A DNA stretch of 17,824 nucleotides, taken from contig CAJUMA010000022.1 in NCBI GenBank assembly GCA_910587065.1, positions 1-17,824 of the forward strand, read 5' to 3'. The DNA is from an uncultured Bacilli bacterium. GTDB lineage: Bacteria; Bacillota_I; Bacilli_A; RF39; UBA660. The position numbers and the translations under genes are program-made. Positions 7,708 to 15,471 of this stretch are shown one piece after another. The notes under the pieces were generated by a model that saw only the letters and a program-made list of their open reading frames with translations, searched no databases and was not told where the DNA came from. Within the stretch, counting starts at the first letter, position 1, and each line of letters begins with the position of its first letter.

Positions 7708-8749
7708 ATTTGTCAAAATAATGCTGGCAATTTGGAGCGACAGACTCTTTTACTAAACGTTTAATAGCGAGTTCTCTTGCCTCTTCGGCATAAGTAAATC
7801 TTTTATTTTCTAATTTATCACTACTAAAAGGAACAAAATTTTCAATTTTATCAGTTAATTTTAGATTATAATCAAAGCATTCTATAACACGCGTTTTACC
7901 CAAGCCAAGTCTATTACTTATATAGCAAACAGCAATCATCAAAGAAATACTCGCAAGGATACCAAACTTTTTTAAATAGTAATAAAAATTTTTATCAACT
8001 ATTTCTGCTTCTCCTGTTTTTACATATTCAACAACAGTTGTAATAATTGTTGCCTTTTCATTTTTTAAAATGTCCTTTATCTCCTTTTTATATTTAGAAA
8101 CTACCGAACTCTCAACAAATTCGTCTATATCATCAAGCAATTCTTGATATTTTAAATCAATCTCCGATTTCTCTACATTATCAAATATTGAGGTATTTAA
8201 ATCAAAAAAATTACCCGAATCAACCTCACCAACAGACATTTTTCCGTCCTCATCAACATTTAAATTAACAACAACACTACGCGTTCCATCTTTAACTTGA
8301 TATTGAATAATTGTTTTTAAGTTATCAACAAAAATTGGATCCATTTCTTGGTTAATAGGTAAAGAGCCCTTTTTCATATAGACGTTTTCATCAATTTCTT
8401 TAATTAGTTTACCATCACTCATTGCTGCTTGTTCAAGTGTATAAGTCGGAGCTAGTGTTGTATTACTTGGCGAATTAAGAATAAAATTACCAGCTAAAGC
8501 CCCCGCTGCAATAGTAACACAGGCATTTAAAGATAACTGTAAACGTCTAATTAATCTATTATGTTTTAATATAGCCATATTATCATCAAAAACATCTGTA
8601 CATAACTCTCTTAACTCTTTTTCTTCATCAGACATTACATCTCTTACAAAATTAGTATCATGTTGTTTTCCTTTTTTATTAAAAAATATTTTATTATCTT
8701 TAAAAATATCCTTATATTTATTTTTTTTACATTCTTTATAACTTTTCAT
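7706..8749 (-). CDS. Hypothetical two-pass membrane protein
   Basis: I do not recognise this 347-residue protein. A basic N-terminal segment of about 70 residues is followed by a hydrophobic helix at about 71-91 and a second at about 262-282. Between them lies a soluble domain of about 170 residues rich in Asp, Glu and Val, with a beta-like stretch (SVVVNLNVDEDGKMSVGEV). The C-terminal 65 residues are again polar. By the positive-inside rule (RLIRRL before the first helix) both termini would be cytoplasmic and the middle domain outside. The ATG at 8749 has an ideal AGGAGGAAATT before it. It follows the arylsulfotransferase-like gene on the same strand but has a separate promoter and a possible terminator between them. 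Confidence 0.85.
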   Translation of the reverse strand: MKSYKECKKNKYKDIFKDNKIFFNKKGKQHDTNFVRDVMSDEEKELRELCTDVFDDNMAILKHNRLIRRLQLSLNACVTIAAGALAGNFILNSPSNTTLAPTYTLEQAAMSDGKLIKEIDENVYMKKGSLPINQEMDPIFVDNLKTIIQYQVKDGTRSVVVNLNVDEDGKMSVGEVDSGNFFDLNTSIFDNVEKSEIDLKYQELLDDIDEFVESSVVSKYKKEIKDILKNEKATIITTVVEYVKTGEAEIVDKNFYYYLKKFGILASISLMIAVCYISNRLGLGKTRVIECFDYNLKLTDKIENFVPFSSDKLENKRFTYAEEARELAIKRLVKESVAPNCQHYFDK

Positions 8750-8768
8750 AATTTCCTCCTCGAGTCCT

Positions 8769-8797
8769 ATTATAGATTATTACACAAGCAAACACAA
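8769..8797 (-). promoter_or_regulatory. Probable promoter of the two-pass membrane protein gene
   Basis: Minus-strand TATAAT (8769-8774) with TTGTGT (8792-8797) 17 bp upstream. The -10 is perfect and the -35 matches three of six. The leader is only about 13 nt and includes AGGAGG. Confidence 0.55.
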
Positions 8798-8798
8798 G

Positions 8799-8821
8799 AA
8801 AAAAGAGGATTCCTACTCTTA
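8799..8821 (-). terminator. Possible terminator after the arylsulfotransferase-like gene
   Basis: Starting in the TAA stop, the minus strand reads AAGAGTAGG, AAT loop, CCTCTTTTTT: an imperfect stem with one bulged T and one G-U pair, running into a T tract. It is plausible but weaker than the other terminators here. Confidence 0.5.
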
Positions 8822-10822
8822 AATTTCTACGTGTTGAAGCGTATTATAAATATACTCATTTAAATTAACATAGATATAATATCTTCCTTTTGGTAATGTT
8901 GTTAAATTAATAACTCTATATTCATCGCTATTTTTATCTTTAACACTATATCTATACGCTATTCCCTTAGGAGAAATAAGTGTAACTTTAAGTTCTGAAC
9001 TATCAAGTAACATGCCATCAAAAGTCATTCTTCCATTTAGTATGAAGAAAGTAATAGGCGTTCCTGTATTTTGTTTATAAGCTAAAGCTTCGCTTTCACT
9101 TAATTTCTCGTAAGCTACATCGCCCAAATTAGATTTATAAGATCCTTCTTTATCAAATTCATAATTACTATGTACTTCATTCTCTTTAGGATTAACGCTT
9201 ACAGCAGCTAAATCATATATAGGAGCTTTAATTACTTCAAACTTAGACTCATCTATTCTAATTTTTGCAAGTTCGTTATTGTTTTCATCAAGTTCAATTA
9301 TAAAAGCATCATATTTATCATTAGTAAATTGAGTACAAGTTGGATTATCAAGCTCTGTAGGATCACTAAAATGCCATCCTGAATTAAATACCTTGTGATT
9401 ATCTTTAGTATAATTAAAACTTCCTAAAGCATAAGAAAAGTACTCTTCTCCACCATATTTAAAATCTACAGTAGCTGTCTTATTATCACGATCTATATTG
9501 TATATCATACCATAACTACTTAGTCCCTTTAAATTTGAACAAGGTCTAGGTAATTCACGATATGAATTATACCCATTATTGAATATTGATAATCTTCCAT
9601 CACTTAGAATAGTAATTGAATGTTGTCCACCAGGGTAAGTAAATTCTCCACTCCCCTTAATTAAATATGGTGTAAATTTATTCGTCCAAAATCTTGCTTC
9701 TCCTAAAATCCATTTAATCTCCTTTGTATCATAGTCTACAGCCATTACAGAGTTACGATTTCTTAAAGAAACAATTAGTTCATTTCTTGCATCATCTAAG
9801 AATACCGAATTAATGAATCCCCAAGTTATTTCCCCATCAGCAATGACATTTGGATCAACACTTTTAACAATTTCCGCAAAATTAAATGTTTTAACAACTT
9901 GTCCTGTCTTACGATCAAGTTCATATATAACATCACACAGATAAGGCGAATCCAAATCTTCACTAGTTAAAAGTAAATTACCATCCTTTTTCTCAAATCC
10001 ATCATGATGATACCCCCCCTTATATTCATATTGATTATGGAAATATCCTAACATATCAACTTCAATTACACCACCAGTGGATACTGCATCAGGTCCATTA
10101 GTAATATCCGCAATAAGCAGATTGCCATTTTGAAGCATAACCATTCCCTTTGAATAATCTTCACTTAAGAACCATCTTACTTCACCATAATTATCTATGC
10201 CTAAAGTAGCTGTACCAATAGCAGTCGTGCAGAAATAGAATTCTCCATTAGTGTTGCCAATATTATTTGCTAAAACTTCTATATCTCCATGTTTAGTCTT
10301 ACCATCAACCTGCACTTTTACCGTGTTTTCTTTACCACTTTCGGTTTTAATTACAACTGTATTTTCATAATCACCATAAAGTCCATATAAAGGAATAATA
10401 TGGTCTTTAGAAGCTTCAAATACTTTAACAATATCATCATCATGTTTTCCCTTTATTGTTATTGTTACTTTTTCCTTCTTATCGGTTTTAAATAACATTA
10501 AAGCTGTTTGTGGACTAATAAGGTAAGGATTAACAACAACATAAGGATTCTTTATGGTATATTTACCTTTTTTATAAGTATTTAAAATTTCATCAGTAAT
10601 ATCATTTTGAGTTTTAAATAAATCCATATTTTCCAATAAAGTGGACTCTTTCTCAACTAAAAATGAAAAATTCTCATTAATAGGTTCCTCTGACGGATTA
10701 TTAATATTTAAAACATTTTTTAGTCCCATCATCACAATAACTGTAATAGCAAGAACTAAAGCAAAGGCAAGAAAAATAATTCCTACCTTTTGCTTTTTAT
10801 TTAAAATTTTTGTCCCTTTCAT
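8819..10822 (-). CDS. Arylsulfotransferase (ASST)-like membrane-anchored beta-propeller protein
   Basis: ASST enzymes move sulfate between phenolic compounds through a sulfo-histidine, without PAPS. This 667-residue protein has an N-terminal hydrophobic anchor (about 12-34), a beta-sandwich-like region (about 90-175) matching the ASST N-terminal domain, then a propeller (about 190-530) with repeated D..G.V and NGN/DG.L.. blade motifs. By hand comparison with E. coli AssT (H252, H356, N358, R374, catalytic H436), I see H272/H273 in GGYHHDGF, N338 and R354 at the expected +2 and +18 spacing, and H401 in GGQHSITILSDG. The position equivalent to H356 is F336. Residues about 585-667 form an extra C-terminal beta domain. 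It starts 17 bp after the prepilin-like gene with GGGGATG as Shine-Dalgarno, so the two are co-transcribed. Activity is uncertain because of F336. Confidence 0.85.
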   Translation of the reverse strand: MKGTKILNKKQKVGIIFLAFALVLAITVIVMMGLKNVLNINNPSEEPINENFSFLVEKESTLLENMDLFKTQNDITDEILNTYKKGKYTIKNPYVVVNPYLISPQTALMLFKTDKKEKVTITIKGKHDDDIVKVFEASKDHIIPLYGLYGDYENTVVIKTESGKENTVKVQVDGKTKHGDIEVLANNIGNTNGEFYFCTTAIGTATLGIDNYGEVRWFLSEDYSKGMVMLQNGNLLIADITNGPDAVSTGGVIEVDMLGYFHNQYEYKGGYHHDGFEKKDGNLLLTSEDLDSPYLCDVIYELDRKTGQVVKTFNFAEIVKSVDPNVIADGEITWGFINSVFLDDARNELIVSLRNRNSVMAVDYDTKEIKWILGEARFWTNKFTPYLIKGSGEFTYPGGQHSITILSDGRLSIFNNGYNSYRELPRPCSNLKGLSSYGMIYNIDRDNKTATVDFKYGGEEYFSYALGSFNYTKDNHKVFNSGWHFSDPTELDNPTCTQFTNDKYDAFIIELDENNNELAKIRIDESKFEVIKAPIYDLAAVSVNPKENEVHSNYEFDKEGSYKSNLGDVAYEKLSESEALAYKQNTGTPITFFILNGRMTFDGMLLDSSELKVTLISPKGIAYRYSVKDKNSDEYRVINLTTLPKGRYYIYVNLNEYIYNTLQHVEI

Positions 10823-10839
10823 ATATTCATCCCCTTTTT

Positions 10840-13146
10840 CTAAGCAATTATAAATGGATTATCACGAGTTCCTTCACCTTGACAAACACGAAGATTATGT
10901 ACTCTAACAATTGGTTTTACAAAACTATATTGTCCTCCATACTGATGTTTTTTTTCCATTTTCTGCCCACTAGAGTTATATCTTGCATAATAAAAGAAAG
11001 TATTATAACGAGTAGTTGATTCATCATTATGATTTCGTGGCTTATCTAACTTTACAGTAAAAGGAGAAGATCCTCTATCTAACAACCAAAATTGATCACG
11101 TCGAACATTGCTAATAACTTCAGTGGAATTTGAAACTACAGCTTTTCCATATTTCTTTAAAAGATTTTCATCAAATGTTGAAGCAGCACTTGTTTTATTA
11201 GCACTTGAAATATTTTTATCATATTTAGATTCATACTTATATGGGAATACTGGTTCAACAATTTTACCTGTATTATTAAATCTACTTCCTACCCACCTTT
11301 TAAGTTCTCTTTGAATTTCTTCATTAGCAACATTATGAGTATAATCTTTCCAAACTAACATGTCACATGTCATTTGTTCTGCACGATCTTTTTTTACAGA
11401 TAAAGGGTTAACTGGAGTTCCTGTATCCGTGTCAAGGGTTGCCAAAAGAGTTGCATCTTTCTCAAATCTTTCAAGAACAACATATTTTTCCCCTTTATAG
11501 CTAAAGAAGACCTCCTTGCTCTTAAAGAGACAAGATTTAATATCTTCATCTAACTTAGTGTCTTTCTTTTCGTAAGTTTTATTCTCACAACAAGTCAAAC
11601 TAGTACTATCACAGTCAATCGCCCATTTTTCAAATAGGGTTGAAAGTTCATTAGTAAGTTTTGTCCCATATCTAGTCCATTTGCCTGTGTAGCCTTCATT
11701 ATTAGTTGCCCTAAAGAAAATAGTTGTATATTCAGCCTTCGCGTCAACACACTTACTGGCATCTTCATATACAGAAACAAGTTTTTCAGTTCTAGGAACA
11801 GTTACTGATTTATCAAAAAGATTTTTCTCTTCTGGGCTTATTCTTTTACCAAGGTTCTCTTCCGTAGATAATTTAAATTCATATTTTCTAATACCAACTG
11901 GGGATTGAACACTTACAGTAGGTTGAGGTTTATTCGTATCATGCTCTATGAAATAAGTCTTTTCTACCGACCATGAAGATGTTCCATTTGTCGTTATATA
12001 TTGTTCTGGTATTGTTAATTCAGCTTTGAATCTTCCATATCCTTCTGTATGATAACTATAGTTTTGATCATAGTGTCCTTGTACAATTGCTTCAATCTTA
12101 TACAATTTATCTCCGTCATCAGCTTGAATCCACGCTGAATTAGGATTATAAGTAGAATAGTCGCTCATCATATATTTGAAAGAAGTGTCATAATCACGGT
12201 CATTACTTTCCATTATCTTTTTTGATAATTTATAAGTCGTTGTTGCTGGATCAGCACCTTCAATATATGGTTTAAATTGTAAAGTATCCCATTGTCTACT
12301 AGAATTCATTGACGTTTGATAAAAGTTTTCCGAATCACAGTTAGAGCATGTAACAAAATTATTATTATATAAATCATTTTCTTCTCTAATAAAGTCGTAA
12401 TCATTAACGTTAGCTTTAAATGATGGAACAACTTTAGCAAGAACTCTTAAGATACGTGTTGCTTGTTTCTTTACTCCACTTTCACTAATCCAATTATAAG
12501 TGATATCATAATTCCCTGGTTGTGTTATAGCAACTTTAGTTGTCCCTTCATATGTTGCAGCATCAACTTTCGGTAAAGTACAAGTAAAATTATATTTTTC
12601 AATATTAGATACACCCTCATCATCTTTTCCCGTTAAATCAATAAGGTTACCTTCCTCATCACTAAGAGACAATTCATAAGTTCCTATACCACGCATACAG
12701 TCATAAGACTCGCCCCATACAACATAATCACTCATAGCAACTAATACTTGTTCATTTTCTGTTTCTGTAACGGGATATTCAAAAGTTACAGCGCCATTTG
12801 TTGAATCCAAATTAGCTTTAACTAATTCTTTTAAATCAATTTTCTCTTTTGTATAAGGATTTTCCTTATCCTCATCCAAGACCCCATTATTAACTAAATC
12901 TCCAAGAGTTATATAAATATATGCCCTACTAACATATAATTCATTGAAAGCTTCTGGATACATATCAGCATAAACACTAGCAGCTGATTTAATTTCAGCA
13001 ATAAATCTGTCATAATCATTTTCTTTAGTATCTCTTGATATATTAGTCATATTATAAATTACAATACCACCAATAATTCCTAGCAAAACAATTGTTATTA
13101 AAAGTTCTACTAAAGTAAATCCTTTCTTCATTGATGTTTTCTTCAT
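10840..13146 (-). CDS. Giant prepilin-like surface protein (type IV N-methylation signal, Ig-like and DUF6273-like regions)
   Basis: The first 31 residues are a classic type IV prepilin leader: MKKTSMKKG, then FTLVELLITIVLLG, with cleavage predicted between G9 and F10 and the conserved Glu at +5 (E14). At 768 residues it is far larger than normal pilins (100-200). Residues about 45-115 resemble a pseudopilin stalk. About 195-238 (PGNYDITYNW.SESG...TRILRV) looks like a DUF5011-type Ig-like module. The middle is Tyr/Asn-rich with cysteine pairs (CSNC near 267-270, a CC further on). The C-terminus (about 680-768: QFWLLDRG ... VKPIVRV ... GEGTRDNPFIIA) resembles the end of DUF6273-type surface modules (VRPVI.L ... 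GTG..NPY.I). The start has AAGGAGTG at good spacing. It is the first gene of a two-gene unit with the ASST-like gene. No pilus machinery is in view. Confidence 0.88.
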   Translation of the reverse strand: MKKTSMKKGFTLVELLITIVLLGIIGGIVIYNMTNISRDTKENDYDRFIAEIKSAASVYADMYPEAFNELYVSRAYIYITLGDLVNNGVLDEDKENPYTKEKIDLKELVKANLDSTNGAVTFEYPVTETENEQVLVAMSDYVVWGESYDCMRGIGTYELSLSDEEGNLIDLTGKDDEGVSNIEKYNFTCTLPKVDAATYEGTTKVAITQPGNYDITYNWISESGVKKQATRILRVLAKVVPSFKANVNDYDFIREENDLYNNNFVTCSNCDSENFYQTSMNSSRQWDTLQFKPYIEGADPATTTYKLSKKIMESNDRDYDTSFKYMMSDYSTYNPNSAWIQADDGDKLYKIEAIVQGHYDQNYSYHTEGYGRFKAELTIPEQYITTNGTSSWSVEKTYFIEHDTNKPQPTVSVQSPVGIRKYEFKLSTEENLGKRISPEEKNLFDKSVTVPRTEKLVSVYEDASKCVDAKAEYTTIFFRATNNEGYTGKWTRYGTKLTNELSTLFEKWAIDCDSTSLTCCENKTYEKKDTKLDEDIKSCLFKSKEVFFSYKGEKYVVLERFEKDATLLATLDTDTGTPVNPLSVKKDRAEQMTCDMLVWKDYTHNVANEEIQRELKRWVGSRFNNTGKIVEPVFPYKYESKYDKNISSANKTSAASTFDENLLKKYGKAVVSNSTEVISNVRRDQFWLLDRGSSPFTVKLDKPRNHNDESTTRYNTFFYYARYNSSGQKMEKKHQYGGQYSFVKPIVRVHNLRVCQGEGTRDNPFIIA

Positions 13147-13172
13147 AAAAACACACTCCTTATTCTAAAAAT

Positions 13173-13201
13173 AATATATCACAAATCAAAAATATAGTAA
13201 A
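13173..13201 (-). promoter_or_regulatory. Promoter of the prepilin-ASST unit
   Basis: Minus-strand TTTACT (13196-13201), 17 bp, TATATT (13173-13178), inside the 70-bp gap after the zinc-ribbon gene. The leader is about 20 nt. Confidence 0.6.
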
Positions 13202-13216
13202 TATTTAAAAGAAAAT

Positions 13217-14170
13217 TTAAGAATTAATAAAGCAGCCTAAATTTGAAAAATCTTCTCCAAAACAAACGTAATAATTTTGATCAATCGGAACTTGATAAAC
13301 AACTCTTACATTTGCACTTTCACCATTCTTAATGGCATTTGCACTTTCATAAATAGGACTAATAGTATAATAATTTTCATTAACTACAAAGAAATTATTT
13401 TTATAGTACTGATCAAAAAGATGCGTTTTCATAACAGGATTAATTGTTTCATCACCTAAATAATCAAAATCATTTAGTGTTACTTTATATAAAACTCCAT
13501 CCCATTTAAATCCCGAATTCAAATTTTCGTTATGAGTAGCAAGAATACTATTAATTTCATCATCATCCAAATGTCTTAAGATTTGAACATCAGCATTAGT
13601 GATTTTATTGTTTTTATCATCTCTTAAACCACAAATGGTAGTATTACCATAATATGTAGGAAAATTTATACCCGTTGATATTCCTATATTTTTAGAAATA
13701 ACAGTCACTTTAGGTTCCGTTTTTTCTGTAGTTTTTGGAGTATCTATTGGGCTTGTCTTTCCCTTATTAAAGTAAGGAGCTAAAATAAAAGCCATCAAAA
13801 TTAGAAAAATAACAAAAACAACAGCTAAAATTATATAGTAAACCTTACTTAAATCTCTTTTCAAAAGTGATTCATTATTATCTGGGTTAATATTATTAAC
13901 ATTACTAGAGTTGTTTATTATAGTGTCATCTTGATGAGGGTTTTCCATTGAATTATCTGTTTCCAATAATTCACTTGCATTAGAATTTTCAAGTTTATTC
14001 ATATCTCCATTAGAATTTTCCATATTTAATGGTGCACTTTGATTAGGTGAATCGCTTTGAGGACTAGGATTTTGGCTAAAGGCCCCAAAAGAAATACTTA
14101 TTAATGCCTTACAATTAGGACAAGTTCCATTAACTAATTCTCCCTCAAAACCACACTTAGGACACTTCAT
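13217..14170 (-). CDS. Zinc-ribbon single-pass membrane protein of unknown function
   Basis: The 317-residue protein begins with a cytoplasmic zinc ribbon: C3-x2-C6 and C17-x2-C20 (CPKC ... CPNC). A low-complexity Asn/Ser/Pro-rich linker (about 30-105) leads to one hydrophobic helix at about 110-133. The remaining 180 residues are outside the membrane and contain two likely disulfide cysteines in each half (ICGL, VCFG, GCFI). This layout (zinc ribbon, linker, one membrane helix, outer domain) is common in Firmicutes and Mollicutes-like genomes among uncharacterised sensors and anchors. The ATG at 14170 has GGGTGAT directly upstream. It lies upstream of the prepilin-ASST unit on the same strand with no clear terminator between, so read-through is possible. 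I cannot name its ligand or partner. Confidence 0.88.
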   Translation of the reverse strand: MKCPKCGFEGELVNGTCPNCKALISISFGAFSQNPSPQSDSPNQSAPLNMENSNGDMNKLENSNASELLETDNSMENPHQDDTIINNSSNVNNINPDNNESLLKRDLSKVYYIILAVVFVIFLILMAFILAPYFNKGKTSPIDTPKTTEKTEPKVTVISKNIGISTGINFPTYYGNTTICGLRDDKNNKITNADVQILRHLDDDEINSILATHNENLNSGFKWDGVLYKVTLNDFDYLGDETINPVMKTHLFDQYYKNNFFVVNENYYTISPIYESANAIKNGESANVRVVYQVPIDQNYYVCFGEDFSNLGCFINS

Positions 14171-14185
14171 TTTATCACCCGTTCT

Positions 14186-14191
14186 ATTCTA
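14186..14191 (-). promoter_or_regulatory. Putative -10 of the zinc-ribbon gene, short leader
   Basis: TAGAAT on the minus strand lies 15 nt before the ATG at 14170; the -35 region is poor. If used, the transcript would have a leader of about 9 nt beginning at the GGGTGAT Shine-Dalgarno. The call rests partly on the same spacing at rnc, the 67-residue gene and the GT2 gene. Confidence 0.45.
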
Positions 14192-14228
14192 GTAAATCTT
14201 ATCATATAAAAACCTAAAAGTAAATAAA

Positions 14229-14257
14229 TTTACAAGATAACAAGTCTTTGTTATAAT
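14229..14257 (+). promoter_or_regulatory. Promoter of the 67-residue gene, short leader
   Basis: TTTACA (14229-14234), exactly 17 bp, TATAAT (14252-14257). The ATG is 16 nt past the -10, so the leader is about 10 nt and starts at the AGGTGAT Shine-Dalgarno (14264-14270). Confidence 0.8.
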
Positions 14258-14273
14258 CAATTTAGGTGATAGA

Positions 14274-14477
14274 ATGAAAAATAAATCATATAAAACTACT
14301 CCACCAAAGGAAGAAAATAATGTCATATTCCATATGGATAAAATAGAGGCAACACTTTTAAATAAACCTTATATTGTTCCAGCTTCAAAGGCAGGAACTT
14401 ATTCTAAATTAGAAAAAGCCACAAAACGTGAAGAGAAGAAAATAAAAAAAGAACTTAAAGAATACACAAAGTATTAA
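14274..14477 (+). CDS. Small basic hypothetical protein, 67 residues
   Basis: The gene is short but well supported: near-consensus promoter, AGGTGAT Shine-Dalgarno three nt before the ATG, and a strong terminator at its end. The product is rich in Lys and Glu (MKNKSYKTTPPKEEN ... KREEKKIKKELKEYTKY), with no signal peptide, membrane helix or cysteine. The last 25 residues should be a charged helix that could bind nucleic acid or acidic partners. Divergent from the zinc-ribbon gene and convergent with the glycosyltransferase operon. The family is not recognised. Confidence 0.8.
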   Translation: MKNKSYKTTPPKEENNVIFHMDKIEATLLNKPYIVPASKAGTYSKLEKATKREEKKIKKELKEYTKY

Positions 14478-14489
14478 AAGTTCTTTTTT
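14445..14489. terminator. Bidirectional terminator of the 67-residue gene and the GT operon
   Basis: AAAAAAGAACTT (14445-14456) pairs with AAGTTCTTTTTT (14478-14489); an inner stem AATAC/GTATT closes the loop. It ends in a T run on the plus strand and in an equal T run on the minus strand. Both the plus-strand stop (14475-14477) and the minus-strand stop (14488-14490) lie in or at its edge. Confidence 0.85.
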
Positions 14490-15468
14490 ATAGAATTTTT
14501 AACCATTCGATTTTTAAAGAATAAATATCAAATTCCTGAGACTTCTCTTTAGCACATAAACTAAAATTCTTTCTTTTTTCTTTATCAGTTAATAATTCCA
14601 TTATTTTTTCATACATCTCATCTTTATTTCTATTTCTAATCAAGTAGCCATTTATATCATCAACAATAAAAGATGTCGCTTCAACTATATCATCAAAAGC
14701 AATAATAGGGACTCCATAACTCATAGCTTCTAGCATAGCTAAGTTATTATTATCACATTTTCCACAAGTTACATATATTGCACTATTAAGAAATTCACTT
14801 TCAACTTCCTCTTTTGTCAATAATCCTCTAAAATAAATATTCTTAAGTCTCTTACTTTTGACCAAATCTTCGAGATTTTTTCTTTCTTCTCCTGAACCTA
14901 TGATTATTAAATTAGTTTTAAAAGTCTTCGAAACATCAGCAAAGATATTAATTAGCATATCAAGCCTCTTATCTTTTGTTAACTTTCCTACAAAAATCAA
15001 ATTATCACCATTAGCTATTTTTTGATCATTAAATTCAATAGCATCATTAATTATTAAAACATTGTCGTTATATTCTTGATACTGTGTTTTTAAAAATTTA
15101 TTAGGTACAACTATTAAATCATAATGTTTAAGAATTTTCATGTTAGGCGATGTATCCTCTTGATGTGCCCACAAAATTGTTTTACTTAAAGAATATTTAG
15201 TTACAACTTTATTAAAATATTGGTCAGTTGCTATAATTACATTTGATTTTCTAAATAAATCTGTATAAAATTTTCTGCTTTCTAGAAACGCTGGCTCATT
15301 TACTATAACTTCAATTTTAGAATTTAGGTTTATTGAGTCATTATTATCTTTTAAGAATAAAATACTTACATCATATAAATCAACTAAATTATTAGCAAGA
15401 GCAACTATTTCTCTACAAACTCCATCATAGCCTTTTTCTAAAGCAAGAAATGTGATTCTTTTTTTCAT
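14488..15468 (-). CDS. GT4-type glycosyltransferase (GT-B fold)
   Basis: The 326-residue protein matches the Glycos_transf_1 / GT4 family, retaining enzymes that transfer a sugar from a nucleotide-sugar donor during surface glycan or teichoic-acid-like polymer synthesis. The N-terminal Rossmann half (about 1-145) includes a G-rich start (KGYDGVCRE) for acceptor binding. The C-terminal donor half begins with LIFVGKLTKDKRLD (157-170) and contains NLAMLEAMSYGVPIIAFD (242-259). The usual E-x7-E motif is D239 ... E247 here, with Asp at the first position. It has no signal peptide or membrane helix, so it acts on the inner face of the membrane or in the cytoplasm. It follows the GT2 gene by 3 nt, with AGAGGT overlapping that gene's stop, so translation is probably coupled. 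The acceptor and sugar cannot be read from sequence. Confidence 0.93.
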   Translation of the reverse strand: MKKRITFLALEKGYDGVCREIVALANNLVDLYDVSILFLKDNNDSINLNSKIEVIVNEPAFLESRKFYTDLFRKSNVIIATDQYFNKVVTKYSLSKTILWAHQEDTSPNMKILKHYDLIVVPNKFLKTQYQEYNDNVLIINDAIEFNDQKIANGDNLIFVGKLTKDKRLDMLINIFADVSKTFKTNLIIIGSGEERKNLEDLVKSKRLKNIYFRGLLTKEEVESEFLNSAIYVTCGKCDNNNLAMLEAMSYGVPIIAFDDIVEATSFIVDDINGYLIRNRNKDEMYEKIMELLTDKEKRKNFSLCAKEKSQEFDIYSLKIEWLKIL

Positions 15469-15471
15469 ACT

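Noticed and set aside
10810..11314. Short plus-strand open frames opposite the prepilin-like gene
   Set aside because: No start signals, and they oppose a long gene with clear domain features at both ends.
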